From: Batillaria attramentaria
Lineage: Eukaryota > Mollusca > Gastropoda > Batillariidae
Assembly (NCBI GenBank): GCA_018292915.2
Contig: JACVVK020000369.1
Coordinates: 459,501 to 523,500, forward strand
Length of the DNA stretch: 64,000 nucleotides
Direction of reading: 5' to 3'
Of the stretch, positions 32,438 through 44,667 are shown one piece after another. The stretch's first letter is position 1. The number at the start of each line of letters is the position of its first letter. Both the position numbers and the translations under genes were made by a program. Under the pieces are notes generated by a model. That model saw only the letters and a list, made by a program, of their open reading frames with translations, did no database searches and was not told the DNA's origin.

Positions 32438-32515
32438 TTGTATCAACACACCGCTGTGCTAAGGCACTTCTGTATCCGCTGTGTCAACGTACAGCGGTGA
32501 TTTGACACAGCGGTA

Positions 32516-32572
32516 TGTTTTGTGAAGGTGGGTGGGTGTTTGGGGGTTTAACGTCCTTTTCCACCACATACA
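32516..32572 (-). mobile_element. SINE tail fragment
   Basis: GGGTGGGTGTTTGGGGGTTT then AACGTCCTTTTCCACCACAT is the reverse of the tail of the SINE at 54940-55110. Confidence 0.65.
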
Positions 32573-32634
32573 TATATAAAAATGCAGTAGAACCATCCCC
32601 CCTCCGTCTCTGCATGCCACCTGCCCAAAAAAAT

Positions 32635-32636
<2 letters not shown>

Positions 32637-32688
<52 letters not shown>
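32637..32688. repeat. (GT)n microsatellite
   Basis: Uninterrupted GT run of about 50 bp. Confidence 0.95.
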
Positions 32689-32691
<3 letters not shown>

Positions 32692-32714
32692 GTTAGTTAT
32701 ATACGCTGTTTTTA

Positions 32715-34145
32715 TGTTGTTTCCATAGTAATGGAAACAACATCATAGGACGGGCTAAATTTTCCACGTTCATGGGCAAGCATCTGTGGTACAAACGCAC
32801 GTCACTGCCGATCTCCCGCAGAGACGATTTTGCAAGTGTAACTCTGACAATGACGTAAGAAAACGTGCGTCATCGATGCTGACATGTACGGTGCCCCGAA
32901 CGCGCTTCTCCTCCTCAGTGAGTGCCGTCTGTGCGTATGTGTGTGCGTGCGTGCGTGCGTGCGTGCGTGCGGCTGTGTGTGTGTGAATTGTGTCCAGGCC
33001 CGTTTCTTCGAAAATACTTAACCGAATGGCTTCAAATTTGGGGTATCCAAATATATCAAAATGTTACGTTAGAGGAACCAAGCGTGTGATTATTGCTTAA
33101 GTGATTTGGGAGTTATCGCCCTTTTGAGACAAGTTGGTTGTCTTTCGCTTACAGGCGCAATATTTATTTAAATCACTCACTTTTTTGGCAGTAGATAGCT
33201 TAAATACGGACTCTGAACAGAGTCACTACTAGGAAATGGTCGCTCGTATAGTTTTTCCGTAAACCGAGCCTGAGTTGACATTGCATGTGAACCCAGTTCA
33301 GATGCCTATTTCTCCGATAATACTGAACCGATCGATTTCAAATTTGGGGTTTCTAAATGAATCAAGATTGTTGAATAGAAGGCCCGATCCAGGTACGATT
33401 GCACACATGATTTGCGAATTATCGCCCTTTTCAGAAAAAAAGTGGCTTTCTGGCGTTTAAAGGCGTAATATTTACCTAAACTACTTCATTTCTTGGACAT
33501 AGCATGAATACGGACTCTCAACTAAGTGAATTTTGGAGGTTGTCGCTTTTATACTTTTGGCGTAAGCCGTACCTGATGAAAGTGCTAGTGAACACACTTT
33601 AGATCTCAAAATCGCTCCTACTATACATAGATAATGAGCCTGGGGTGCCATAAAAAATATACAAAAAAAAATTAGAAAAATTCACTGCAGCCGTTATCGT
33701 CAGTTGACCCGAAAATTTGTACTCACAGCACATTTCCTCTACAAGCCACACGCCTCACAAACATCGAAGAAGAGACGCACGCGTACTGACGTAAAGTAAG
33801 TGCGTCATGTTTGATTGACGTGATGCTGTTTTTTCTTGGGGGTGTCTCGTCACTTTCTTTCTGAATTCCTCTGTTTGGAGACGTGGTGTATTTTACTTCT
33901 ACTATGTCGCCATCTTCGTGCAATCGCAGAGAAGACACGGGATATAACAGAATACAACTCCAATACTTTATGAACAGAATATGCACGGAGAACAAATTCA
34001 TGAAAGAAGAAGAACCCAGAACGCTGTGCAGGGCTGCTTACGTACTGAACAGGTCAGATCCATCGCAGAAAAGGCACGCGCGCACTGACGCAAAAGGCAG
34101 TATCAGCGTCATTTTTCCGACGTCATGTTTGATTGATAGGCTAGT
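32715..34145. mobile_element. Unclassified TA-flanked element, copy 1 (right end missing)
   Basis: After TA at 32713-32714 comes the palindrome TGTTGTTTCCAT-AGTA-ATGGAAACAACA. The body matches copy 2 (36745-38487) to about 33830, with an internal diverged tandem (TTCAAATTTGGGGTATCC near 33032 and TTCAAATTTGGGGTTTCT near 33337). A further match to the copy-2 TTTGATTGACG region recurs at 34070-34140. No recognisable gene. Confidence 0.6.
32944..32985. repeat. (GCGT)n/(GT)n microsatellite
   Basis: Short GCGT array inside the TA-flanked element. Confidence 0.85.
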
Positions 34146-34223
34146 CTAATTAGGCTTTTTATATAGCGGAAGGTAGAACAAATTTGATCCTAACTTTTTA
34201 TTACAGAAATCAGTAGAGCACAG

Positions 34224-34640
34224 GGGCCGGGGTCACGACGTGTACGTTTCGACTTTACGAACGTTCGTAGCGGTACGAACGGTTTCGGTACGAAAATCGA
34301 GAGTCACGACGCGTACGTACGGCAATTTTGTTCGTAGGTCTGTTCGTAACTTTACGCCTGCCTTCCCCCGTTCGTAAGTACAATCGTAGCAAAGACCTTG
34401 GAATCAGAAATCATCCGGCTGAACTTCTTTTGGTATTCCTGTTGAAAAAACAACCATTTTTTTCGCTTTCTTGTTCAAAAAAAAAAAAAAAAAAAGACCT
34501 CAAGTAGTACGTGTGCATGCAGTGTAAACAAACAGTAAACACACGCGGCTGAAGCAGATACAGCGTAATTTTTTTTCCGGACAACTTTACAAATCACGGT
34601 GACTTAAACTGTGCTAGCGGCTAGCTGCATCTAAATTCAC

Positions 34641-34705
<65 letters not shown>

Positions 34706-35240
34706 CAAAATCATCCGGCTGAACTTCATTCTAACCATTGTAAAACCATATCACAACATAGATTCTGCTGGATCGTCGGTCGGAGATATGATTAATGCTG
34801 AGTTAGCAGGAAGTATTCAGCGGATGCGTCCATCTTTGGATCTCTCGCACAGCTATTCGATCTTTCTGTGTTCCGTACTAGTTTTACTTGAACACCTCGA
34901 ACGAAATGCACTACGTAGCCTACGTACAGCAGTGATAGCCAAACTAGATCTTTCGTTCATTCTCCGGAACTTTGAAAGTACTTGTTTTCCATAGGCCTAA
35001 AACACATGCGAAATATATGGGGGAGACCACCTGTCAGTCGCTGACATCTTCGTTTTTGTTTATTTTGCTAAAATGTTTTACGGCGGCTAGTGTAGGGTTG
35101 GGTCAAACAAACAGACTTTTTACAAGCATGCGGATTCTATACTAAATTTACACACGTCGTGGATGCGGCGATTTTGGTTTTCACGTGTGATGCTGTGTGG
35201 AAGGTTTGGGAGAAAACATAATCTTGGCTCCAACTTCGGG
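34224..35240 (-). mobile_element. PIF/Harbinger-like fragment, inverted copy of the right half of element A
   Basis: CAG at 34221-34223 precedes GGGCCGGGGTCACGACG. The sequence then matches the reverse complement of 18480-19541, including the poly-A tract (34476-34495) and the CATCCGGCTGAACTTC repeats. It breaks off near 35240 after CTTGGCTCCAACTTC. It contains the counterpart of the unidentified 18558-18986 frame (34788-34994). Confidence 0.75.
34642..34702. repeat. (CA)n microsatellite
   Basis: Uninterrupted CA run of about 60 bp. Confidence 0.95.
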
Positions 35241-36084
35241 CGGCAACTCCCCCCTGGCGACGTTCCCGGATCCCAGCTGTCCTGAGATGTCCAACGAAGT
35301 CCCAGAGAAGTAATACGGGCGATCCACGACCCCCAGGGTTCCTCTAGCGACGTGGTGCACCGCACGTCCACGGAACGAGGTTCAGCTTCCTGCCGAAAAA
35401 GAGTGCCCCCGCTCTCAAGGCTCTGTTACTTGTAGCACCGGCTGTGCGCCATCAGACTAGGAAGTCACTCCAGCTTGACACCGACCGAGCGCTGTCGCTT
35501 CGTCTGCTGCTGTCCTGACGAAGGCCCACCGCAGACTGCTGTCGCATAGAGAACATTCGTTGTAATACAAGTGTTGATAACATTACATACGTCATATAGT
35601 ATGCATTCCGGCATTCAGTTTACTCCCGAGCCACAGTAAAAATACAACTGTTATAATACTACTTTCTGGCAATTCTACCAACAAGTCTTTCCAAGACAAT
35701 ATCCTAACACTTCCCCCAACAAGGGCGAACTGGAGCTACTGGTGACAGTACCGAAAAAAAACAATCCCTCTGGAGTCTAGGGCTGTCATGCCTTACCCCC
35801 TAAAACCCCCTGAATATATAGCTAGAGGTGTATATCACGTGTCAATACAAACTAGCGGTCACGTGATAAACATTACACTAACGGACCAATGGCAATAGCG
35901 TAACACAGAATTCACAACACACACTCCTTGCACAAATCACGACAAACACACTAAACATTGGCATCATGTACGCGGCACTCTGTCCGCGACACCATAATTA
36001 TAGAACACCATTGACGCGTTTTATAGAGCGAGGAAAACAAGCCCTTACGTAACGGGAGAGCAGCTAGGCGATTTATAGGTCAAG
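35241..36084. other. No recognised gene
   Basis: GC-rich first half, AT-rich second half. No domain, inverted ends or match elsewhere in the window that I could see. Confidence 0.3.
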
Positions 36085-36690
36085 GCCTCTCAGGAGGTGC
36101 TACATTTGCTAGACATTGGTTATGTAAACGAGAGGAACCATCTGGTAGTAACCCGCCCCAGGATTGACTTATATAAAACTAGCCTCTCATACTCTGGCGC
36201 ATCCCTATGGAACTCTCCTCCGTCGAATATTAAGTTAATTTCATCGCTAGGTGCCTTTAAAAACCGACTTTTTAATCTCTTCTCTGAAACATAGGAAGCC
36301 TTACCCAATGACTCTACTATAATTTTATTACGAATTATTACTTCGTTCTGTTTTTTTTTATTTTTTATTTTATGCCACAATTTCTAGTTCACACAAAACA
36401 TCGTTAACAAATTCCTATTTACCCCTTACCCCCGAACTCCGCTCTGTATTCACGTGCGCTTACTGTGTGTACTGATGTGTATGTGTGTGTATGTGTTGTT
36501 CCTGCACAAACATGATGTCAGTTTTAATTAGCATCGCTTTTGTTTTGTTTTGCACTTGATGTTTGTTTTACTTAATTTTGTTCATGTAGATGTTAGCAAG
36601 GACAGGTTTGCAATTTGGGCCTGCGCGCCTATAACCTCTTTCCTTGGAAAATAAAGTCAGTCAAAAGTCAGTCAGTCAGTCAGACAAGAT
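36085..36690 (+). pseudogene. 3' end of a CR1-like LINE, 5'-truncated
   Basis: The frame RIDLYKTSLSYSGASLWNSP, then LGAFKNRLFNLFSET and stop at 36294, matches the C terminus of the LINE ending at 54304 (KMDLYKTSFTFSAVSVWNSL ... TFKKQLRSFLLHTS). The 3' untranslated part has GTTAGCAAGGACAGG (compare GGTAGCAAGGACAAG), AATAAA at about 36650 and a GTCA-repeat tail (36656-36684). Related to, but distinct from, the TTCA-tailed family. Confidence 0.75.
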
Positions 36691-38031
36691 GGCGGCTGTA
36701 CGGATGATGCGACTCGGCGCGATGTTTGATGATGGCAGTTTTTATGTTGTTTCCATAGTAATGGAAACAACATAATAGGACGGGCTAAAATTTCCACGTT
36801 CATAGGCAAGCATCTGTGGTACAAACGCACGTCACTGCCGATCTCCCGCAGAGACGATTATGCAAGTGTAACTCTGACAATGACGTAAGAAAACCTGCGT
36901 CATCGATGCTGGCATGTATGCTGTTCCGAACGCGCTTCTCCTCCTCACTGAGTGCCGTCTGTGTGGATGTGTGTGTGTGTGTGTGTGTGTCTGTGTGTGT
37001 GAATTGTGTCCAGGCCCGTTTCTTCGAAAGTACTCAACCGAATGGCTTCAAATTTGGCGTATCCAAATATATCAAAATGTTACATTAGACGATTCAAGCG
37101 TGTGATGATTGCTTAAGTGATTTGGGAGTTATCGCCCTTTTGAGACAAGTTGGTTGTCTTTCGTGTACAGGCGTAATATTTATTTAAATCACTCAATTTT
37201 TTGGCAGTAGATAGCTTGAATACGGACTCTGAACAGAGTCACTACTAGAAAATGGTCGCTCTTATAGTTTTCATGTAAACCGAGCCTGAGTTGACATTGC
37301 ATGTGAACCCAGTTCAGATGCCTATTTCTCCGAAAATACTGAACCGATCGATTTCAAATTTGGGGTTTCTAAATGAATCAAGATTGTTGAATAGAAGGCC
37401 CGATCCAGGTACGATTGCACACATGATTTGCGAGTTATCGCCCTTTTCAAAAAAAGTGGCTTTCTGGCGTTTAAAGGCGTAATATTTACCTAAACCACTC
37501 CATTTTTTGGACATAGATAGCATGAATACGGACTCTCAACTGAGTGAATTTTGGAGGTTGTCGCTTTTATACTTTTGGCGTAAGCCGTACCTGATGAAAG
37601 TGCTGGTGAACACACTTTAGATCTCAAAATCGCTCCTACTATACATAGATAATGAGCCTGGGGTGCCATAAAAAATATACAAAAAAATTAGAAAAATTCA
37701 CTGCAGCCGTTGTCGTCAGTTGACTCGAAAATTTGTACTCGAAGCACATTTCCTTTACACAAGCCACACGCCTCACAAACATCGCAGAAAAGGCACACGC
37801 GCACTGACGCAAAACTGTATCAGCGTCAGTTTGCCGACGTCATGTTTGATTGACGTGGGGGTGTGTCGTCACTTTTCGGAAGTTCTCTATTTGTAGACGG
37901 GGAAAGCGGGAGTTTCATTGATGTAGTGAGCTTTGTTTTTCCCACTGACTCTCACTCAATAGAATAGTAGAGTGAGAGAACACCACATAGGTCTCAATGG
38001 AGCACATGCACAAACGCGGCTCGCGCAAGTC

Positions 38032-38035
<4 letters not shown>

Positions 38036-38068
<33 letters not shown>

Positions 38069-38070
38069 GC
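38036..38070. repeat. (GTGC)n microsatellite
   Basis: Nine or so GTGC units ending in GCGCGC. Confidence 0.9.
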
Positions 38071-38343
38071 GCGCGTATGTCTGTGTGTGTCTGTTTGCGC
38101 GCGCGTTGTCTGTTAAACACATTGAGCCGGTATAAATTCGATCTTTACACTGCGCAGCAGCAACACTTCAATTTTCATGGGGCTGCTTTCATTGCAAGAA
38201 TTGTATCCGAGTCAAAGTTATTACGTCAAATGTATTATGCGTCATCCCAATGAGGAAAACGTCATAGATTTCAAAGAAAACAACTTGACGTCTCTCTTCC
38301 AAAACCAAGATTGGTCTGACAAGCCCGGTCAGTTGTTTCCATT

Positions 38344-38366
38344 CAGAGAGAGAGAGAGAGAGTGTG

Positions 38367-38420
<54 letters not shown>
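38344..38420. repeat. (GA)n and (GT)n microsatellite
   Basis: Short GA run followed by about 55 bp of GT. Confidence 0.95.
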
Positions 38421-38422
<2 letters not shown>

Positions 38423-38489
38423 TCCCGAATACATGGCATTACAAAAGAACGACCGTGACGACAGCAGGTGATTAAATGGAAACAACATA

Positions 38490-38941
38490 TTGGGCTGGTC
38501 AGTGGCCATCTTGTTTCAATTTTGTGGTGAACGAATCAAGGTGGAGGCGTCTGCAGAAAGATATGTGTTATTCTTTTTTACTTTTTGTCTGTATTGTTGA
38601 CTTTCTTGCGAATTAAGCTTTGAATAACAATGTAACCGAGTCGATACCGGTGTGGTACACATTTCAACGCCCGTCGCACCGGCACAATCTTCCGCCATCT
38701 TGAAATGGGTAGATTAAGATACAGCTAGCTTCCGGCTGTGACCGTTTCATGGTCCGCTCGTCTCGGTCAGTAAAACGCACGTCAGCTTAACTGCACAGCG
38801 AAGTGGCCCCCTCTCGGCTTGCACGTGGCAAAGCGCTACACGCACTGAAGACATAAAACAAATTAGTGCTGTTTAGCAGGTCGTGACAGTCGCTCGAAAA
38901 TTTCGTGCAAATCGCTTCGTTATGACTTGTTTACGATTAGA
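38490..38941. other. No recognised feature
   Basis: Short frames only. Confidence 0.3.
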
Positions 38942-39090
38942 AGGTGTGATATAACGCGCCTAGGTTTGATTCTGGACTCTTCTTAAGTTTTAAAATGGTA
39001 ATAAGGTGATTCACGTTCTGATTTTTGATTGGTTCTTTTATAATAGTGGTTCAGAATGTGCTAAATGCTGTGTCTGTGTATAAGACCCTG

Positions 39091-39128
<38 letters not shown>

Positions 39129-39364
39129 ACGAGAGAAGCTTGTATGTGCGAAGCTTGAAAGTGCTGTGTAACACCAGAGAAGTGCAGTAATAAAGCCCAC
39201 ACGGTAATAACTTTTCTACGCGCTCACGAGTCTTTTTGTGAGTGAAAGAGACCTTGAGCAGTCTACAAGAACTCGCTACGTGAGGAGTGTTCGCCTGTGT
39301 GTGTCATCGTGTGTATTCCCTCGATAAAACGACGGGCTCTCCAAACATCCTCCACACGTAACAC
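38942..39364 (+). mobile_element. Possible solo LTR
   Basis: Starts near TGTGATATAACGCG and ends near CACACGTAACA (TGT...ACA). It contains AATAAAGCCC (about 39190), as in an LTR polyadenylation region, and a TG microsatellite (39091-39127). No target duplication is readable and no second copy is present, so this is weak. Confidence 0.25.
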
Positions 39365-39999
39365 TGTATAGTTACAACTTCATTTGACTCAATGGGAAAT
39401 GTTTTCCAAAAAGTTGAAGATTTTGTACGGAAAAATATGGACTAGCACTTTAGCTAAAAATTAATGTTAATGATTTTGAAACATCGCTTATTTCACAAAT
39501 ATTCCTGAATAAGCTATCAATTTGCGCCTTTCATTCAAGGATAGTGAAGAGAATAGTCCAAAGAAACGACTGCAGCATGATTCTTTGTGTTTGTTGTGAG
39601 TTGTCCGAGTACACACACGAGATACTCAGGACCAGGAATGTTGTAACTGTTCCGCGATACGTGGTGGATAGGATGTGAAACTCCGATTTTCCAAGATTTA
39701 TTTTCGCCGGTATCAGGGGTCAACCTCAATACCCGAGAACATGCAGCCACCAGTTTTGATCGTGGTGTGAGGTTTTATTGTGCACATGCAGACAGACAGT
39801 AGTTGTTGTTTAATATAGAGATAGAAGAGGACAGTGAGCAAGATGAAGGGACAAGAAGGGGGAGGGAGACAGGAAGGGCTGGTTTGGCTGGCGCACCTGG
39901 CCAAATACCCGCAGGATTGTAAATACTGGTTATGTTTTACCCATGCGGTGGTAACCTAGCCAGTGTTAAAACGCTTACTTTTCACGATGAAATTATAAT
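39365..39999. other. No recognised feature
   Basis: Frames are short; nothing matches elsewhere in the window. Confidence 0.3.
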
Positions 40000-40105
40000 G
40001 ATAAAAATGAGGATTTGTCTGGCGCCCAACCTCCTGCTGGAGCCCTGGGCATCTCACAATAGCAGAATACCAATACATGCACATAACCTACACATTTAAT
40101 ACACG
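40000..40105 (-). mobile_element. 3'-terminal scrap of the L2-like LINE family
   Basis: ATAATGATAAAAATGAGGAT then TTGTCTGGCGCCCAACCTCC matches the 3' end of the minus-strand LINE at 47481 (TGAGGATTTGTCTGGCGCCC), with the same TAA-rich tail. Only about 100 bp is present. Confidence 0.7.
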
Positions 40106-40109
40106 TTAC

Positions 40110-40450
40110 ACACACAGGTCAAGCTCAAGGTCTTGACTCATGGTCAAGGTCATTAAAGCTGTCTGTTGTGAATTTCAATATACCGTTTTCGGAGAAACAA
40201 CAAATACTAGAGGCTACAAACTTAGCATAATGATAAACATTCATGAGATCTCATTTGAATGACCTTGACCCAACGTCAAGGCCATACAAACAGTTTTGGG
40301 GAAAACTGTAATTTTGCCAGGACCTAAGAAACACCAGAGACACCTTACTTTTCTTGATAATAGTAATTGATAAGATTTTTTACAAACATACTCTTTTGAA
40401 TGACCTTGACCCATGTCACAAGGGAGCCATGGAGGCTGCTGCCTCTCTAG
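40110..40450 (+). mobile_element. Helentron-like 3' fragment
   Basis: Matches 62500-62845: GTCAAGGTCATTAAAGCTGT, then GAATGACCTTGACCCATGTC, the GGAGGCTGCTGCCTC hairpin and the CTAG terminus at 40447-40450 followed by TT. The 5' part is missing. Confidence 0.65.
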
Positions 40451-40624
40451 TTGTCGCTGGTTATGCGCCACTGTGTAGTAAAGAGTCTATTTTTGTTTGT
40501 ATGTATGTATGGAATGTTGTGAATGGTCGTGATACAGCGGTCTTTGGTGAACTGCTTGATCAGTTGGATTCACGCTTAACACGCTAAAACGTTGTCGTGG
40601 CCCCTTCTGCTGCCACACGTTCTT

Positions 40625-40660
40625 CCCCCCCCCCCCCCCCCCCCCCCCCCACACACACAC
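40625..40660. repeat. Poly-C then CA run
   Basis: About 26 C residues followed by CACACACACAC. Confidence 0.9.
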
Positions 40661-41579
40661 CTGCAGTCTTTATGAATCCTGCAAGAAGTGCTGCGGAAAA
40701 TTAGTTTTCATCAGTAGTGTAACTGTATGTAGTCGTGCGATTTTCGGCCTACGTTGATTTTCTCTCATTCACGAGCTTCACGTTCTCTTACCAACTAACG
40801 CTCTACCCGCGAGCGGACGCTCCTCTGGTCAGTATCAGCTGTGTGATAGAGACAACCGAGTTTTTCTGCGATAGCCCGATGAATAGCCCCAGTGGATTGT
40901 TCACACATTGCCATACTACTATTTTACGGGTACCAGGAACTGCGCGCGAGTTTCATCTAGTCAATAATTGTTAAACCTCGGAGACACACCGATGACCATT
41001 GCTATAGTTAGCCCTTGTCCATCTTCTCGCATGAACAACCCGTACTGTGGAAGTAGTGAAACAGGAAACGAACAACATAAGTTTCGTGTGTTTTTTTTTT
41101 TTTTTTTTTGGTTGTTGTTTTTTTTAATCGCCCACTTTGGATCAAGAAATTGAGCTGCGAAACAAACAAGAAACAGTATTTTGGTGCAATGCGTCGATCA
41201 TTCTGGGCCGATTTGACGAGTTTAGTCAAATGGCAGCTTTCTTCAGCATTGCCAAGTCGTACTCTCAAGATGATGACGAGGGCGAGTATTCAAAATGATG
41301 CGTAACTTGACCATGTTATGGGATAGCCAGTCAGTACTAAGCCCCTTTCTGCCCAGCAAGGCAGTTTAACTACTCATTTTGCTGTTGTAACGTAAATTCT
41401 TAATACATCATACTAAATACAGGAAATGGGTGCGCGTAGTCTTTGATAGCTATACCAGTTTGGTTTCAGGATGGTGAGATACCTTCTTGGCCTATCGTGT
41501 TTGTTTATCTGTCTAGTGTGGCCATCTAAATCGGTGCATGGTTACACTTGAAAAAGGATAATTATATGGCAACTTGAGA
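40661..41579. other. No recognised gene; poly-T tract at 41091-41110
   Basis: Short frames without domains. Confidence 0.3.
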
Positions 41580-41582
41580 TAT

Positions 41583-41790
41583 GACTAAATAATTCATTAG
41601 TGATTGTGATGAAGAAACTACTGTCCTGCTGTCCTCAGTGCCTTACAGATCGACTAAATAATTCATTAGTAATTGTGATGAAGAAACTACTGTCCTGCTG
41701 TCCTCAGTGCCTTACAGATCGACTAAATAATTCATTAGTAATTGTGATGAAGAAACTACTGTCCTGCTGTCCTCAGTGCCTTACAGATCG
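41583..41790. repeat. 69-bp tandem repeat, three units
   Basis: Units begin AATAATTCATTAGTAATTGT and end GTGCCTTACAGATCGACTA. They are nearly identical. The period is a multiple of 3, giving a 23-residue repeated frame that has no other sign of coding. Confidence 0.95.
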
Positions 41791-42033
41791 TCCACAGAAA
41801 CACTACACAGTGTTGCTTGTATCGTTCTCACTTTTCTCTCTAGTTTACTCAGTGTAAGCAGAGTTTTGTCTTTTGCTGAAACACAATAACTGTTATTACT
41901 GTATTCGTAAAGAAAAATAATATATAATAATGATAATAAAAATGTGGTATCCACACTTCTAAATACAAATGTGATTGTGCTGCCGACGGAATGGAGTCAT
42001 CCACTAAGTGAATGTTTACATTTCTCATTTCAG

Positions 42034-42153
42034 CTCCAGTTAACTGCACTAGTGACGAGTTCCGGTGTAACAACGGGTACGTCTGTATCCAATCAATACA
42101 TCGGTGTAATGGAGAGATTGACTGTTGGGACAACTCTGATGAAGCTGGATGTC
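42034..42153 (+). CDS. LDL-receptor class A domain exon 4
   Basis: This is a 120-bp exon after the acceptor TTTCTCATTTCAG and before GTGAGTACTG, phase 1-1. It has six cysteines (VNC, FRC, VC, HRC, IDC, AGC) with the LDLa pattern [11 protein letters not shown] and calcium-site segment [16 protein letters not shown]. It is one codon longer than the other LDLa exons, from a slightly wider gap between Cys2 and Cys3. The intron before it is about 20 kb and carries the gypsy element, the minisatellite and other repeats. The intron after it is about 16 kb and carries the nested LINEs. Confidence 0.85.
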
Positions 42154-42418
42154 GTGAGTACTGTTAAAGAAATCAAGTCTCATTTGAAATATTAATTAGT
42201 TCTCTCTATGTACCTGTCTGTCTTTCGTATCTTTGTGCATCTTCTTCTCCCTACTCTCCCATCGCCATTTATTTCACATTGTTTTATAGTTGTGTTTATT
42301 TTGTGACACAACAAATACAAACAGAGAATCCACTGATAGTCTGAGAGTGAGAGTGAGTGGTTTACTGACGGGAAGAACGTGAGGGCAAGGAAGGGCGCTG
42401 TAGGTGTTTATGGGTTAA

Positions 42419-42442
42419 TGTTCTCTCTCTCTCTCTCTGCGC
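42419..42442. repeat. (CT)n tract at the 5' border of LINE-A
   Basis: CT repeats precede LINE-A, and CT repeats follow its tail at 54688, consistent with insertion into a CT array. Confidence 0.6.
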
Positions 42443-42449
42443 TAGTGAC

Positions 42450-44667
42450 CATCTCAAGTCTACTGGCTTCCGTGTTGGCCATTTAAATATTTTTCATTTG
42501 TACAAAAACGTTCACGAGGTAAACCTGTTCATCAATCAAACTAATCATTTTCACCTTTTTGGGCTTACCGTAACTAGACTCCAGTCTCATATGCAAACCT
42601 CTGATATTTCTATCCCAAATTTTTCGCTCATTAGACGAGGTGCTCAATTTCCACAGGAAACGGGCATAGCAGTTTTTATTCATGACACCATAGAGCCATA
42701 TACCCGACGGCGTATAGATCTCGAATGTAACGATGTCGAGTGTGTCTGGCTCGAGGTAAAAATTGGCAATGCTGCACCGCTGCTCTTTGGTATCTTGTAT
42801 AGAAACCCTGCGGCGTCATTGTTATGGTACGACAATTTTGTCAGAATGATGGATTCAGCATTTCAGTGCCGTAGAGAGGTAATCTTAATGGGAGATTTCA
42901 ACATCGATTTACGCAAATCTAACCCTTGTTGGGAATCTACTATGTCTCTGTTTAATCTCACACAGCTTGTTGAGCCTCCCACTAGAGTGACAGCGACATC
43001 TGAAACTTTAATAGATCACATCTACACATCAAATGCTTCGACTGTGACAGAAACCTTTGTCACTCCTCTCAGTGCCAGCGACAATTATCCTGTCTGTTGT
43101 TCTCTCTCACTAAAACCTCTAAAGCTGAAACGCAAAGGTCACACCACTATTACATATCGCTTTTTCAAAAACTTTGACCCTGACCTTTTTCTTGCTGAGC
43201 TCCAAGCAGCGCCATTTTCATTAGTTTATGATATCTCCGAGCCTAACGATGCCCTATCACTGTGGTATGACCTATTTCTTACTATCCTAAATAAACATGC
43301 ACCCGAAAGACAAAAACGAGTGAAGCACCCAACATCTCCGGACTGGCTTTCTAATGATATTATTAAAGCTATGGAATACAGAGACGAGCTCAGAAAGAAC
43401 AAGAACATGCCTGAATATCGAAAACAACGTAACGTAAATTCCATGGTTAGAAAGGCCAAGCAGTCTCTATTTCAGAAACTAACTGAAAACAAAAAAGACA
43501 CGTCTACCATCTGGAAAGCATTAAACTTATTTTCTAAAGGTTCAAAGAACACAAACCGAGATGTAGATTATAAAATCTCTTCCGATGAGTTTAACACCTA
43601 CTTCTTGTCCGTTGCTGACTCTGTAACGTCTGATCTCAAACAGACTGATAATAACCCAATCACTGTTGCCCTACAGCAGTTTTGCAATGAAAGGCGCAAT
43701 ACACACGAAGAATTTCAAATACCTCTCCTCGCTGTCCATGAAGTAGGCAAATTCCTTATCCACGGTCATAACAAGTCTTCCAAGAGATTTGATAGCATAA
43801 GCAAATCAATTCTGAAGCTAGCGTTACCCTACATTGTTGAACCACTAACATACATCTATAACCTTTGTATCTCAACAAATACTTTTCCCGATGTCTTTAA
43901 AGTTGCTAGAGTAGTACCATTACCGAAATCTAAAGAGGTTGATAACCCAAGTAACTTTCGGCCCATTTCAGTTCTGTCAGCACTCTCCAAACCCCTCGAA
44001 AAACATATTCACAAGCATCTTTTGACTTACCTGGAAAAGAATAATTGGATGTGTCCCACACAATCCGGCTTTCGTCCCCAACATTCGTGACAAACAGCTC
44101 TAGCCAGCTTAACTAACACCTGGTTATCTTCCTGTAACTCTGATGACCTTTCAGATGTTGTATTTTTTGACTTAAAAAAGGCGTTTGATTTGGTCGACCA
44201 TGATATATTGCTTCAAAAAAATGACCGTTTACGGTATAGGCTCACCCGCCTTGGCTCTGTTTCGTTCCTATTTATCCGACAGAAAGCAAGCAGTTTTAGT
44301 AAACGGTTCAGTGTCTACTCTAGGTGATATTTCTTGCGGAGTTCCCCAAGGGTCTGTTCTTGGTCCACTGTTGTTTTGTCTCTTTATTAATGATCTTCCA
44401 CTAAGCTTAACCCATCCCCGTACGTCATGCGACATGTTCACTGACGATACCACCATTCACGCCTCAGCAAAAACTCTAGATTCCCTTACTAGTTGTCTTC
44501 AGCAGAGCCTAAATGAAACACTGGACTGGTGTGAAAGTAACCGTATGGTAGTAAACCCAGCTAAAACCGAATCTATGGTAATAACAACCAGGCAAAAACA
44601 CCAACTGCAGCCATTAGCTCTAAACTTACACATTGGGAACGTTTTCATCCGGCAAGTACATAAACAC
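42450..44667 (+). pseudogene. LINE-A (CR1/Jockey-like), 5' part: endonuclease and start of reverse transcriptase
   Basis: The frame opens near 42453 (STGFRVGHLNIFHLYKNVHE), so the 5' end is truncated at the start of the endonuclease. Motifs include VILMGDFNIDL (G-D-F-N) and LSASDNYPV, where the usual catalytic His of S-D-H is Asn. RT follows with VVPLPKSKEVDNPSNFRPIS, FFDLKKAFDLVDHDILL and CGVPQGSVLGPLLF. The active-site box is MFTDDTTIH, with Thr in place of the usual Ala. A TGA at 44088-44090 and a frameshift at the A7 run near 44213-44220 break it. LINE-B interrupts it at 44667; it resumes at 53714. Confidence 0.85.
44654..44667. repeat. Target-site duplication of LINE-B, left copy
   Basis: AAGTACATAAACAC, repeated at 53700-53713 directly after the LINE-B poly-A tail. 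Confidence 0.9.

Larger units (their letters stand above)
36745..38487. mobile_element. Unclassified TA-flanked element, copy 2 with both ends
   Basis: TA at 36743-36744 and 38488-38489 flanks 12-bp terminal inverted repeats TGTTGTTTCCAT ... ATGGAAACAACA. The left repeat is followed at once by its own complement, making a 28-nt palindrome (36745-36772). It contains a diverged internal duplication of about 300 bp and two microsatellites. No transposase is visible; class unknown, though TA targets suggest a Tc1/mariner-type mover. Confidence 0.65.

Noticed and set aside
29968..32500. Frames of 565, 567, 557, 286 and 259 codons over the minisatellite
   Set aside because: Unit length is a multiple of three with no stops, so open frames on both strands are automatic; no evidence of coding.
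41583..41790. Coding repeat MKKLLSCCPQCLTDRLNN, three copies
   Set aside because: The 69-bp period makes an in-frame repeat automatic; no start context, splice sites or related protein.
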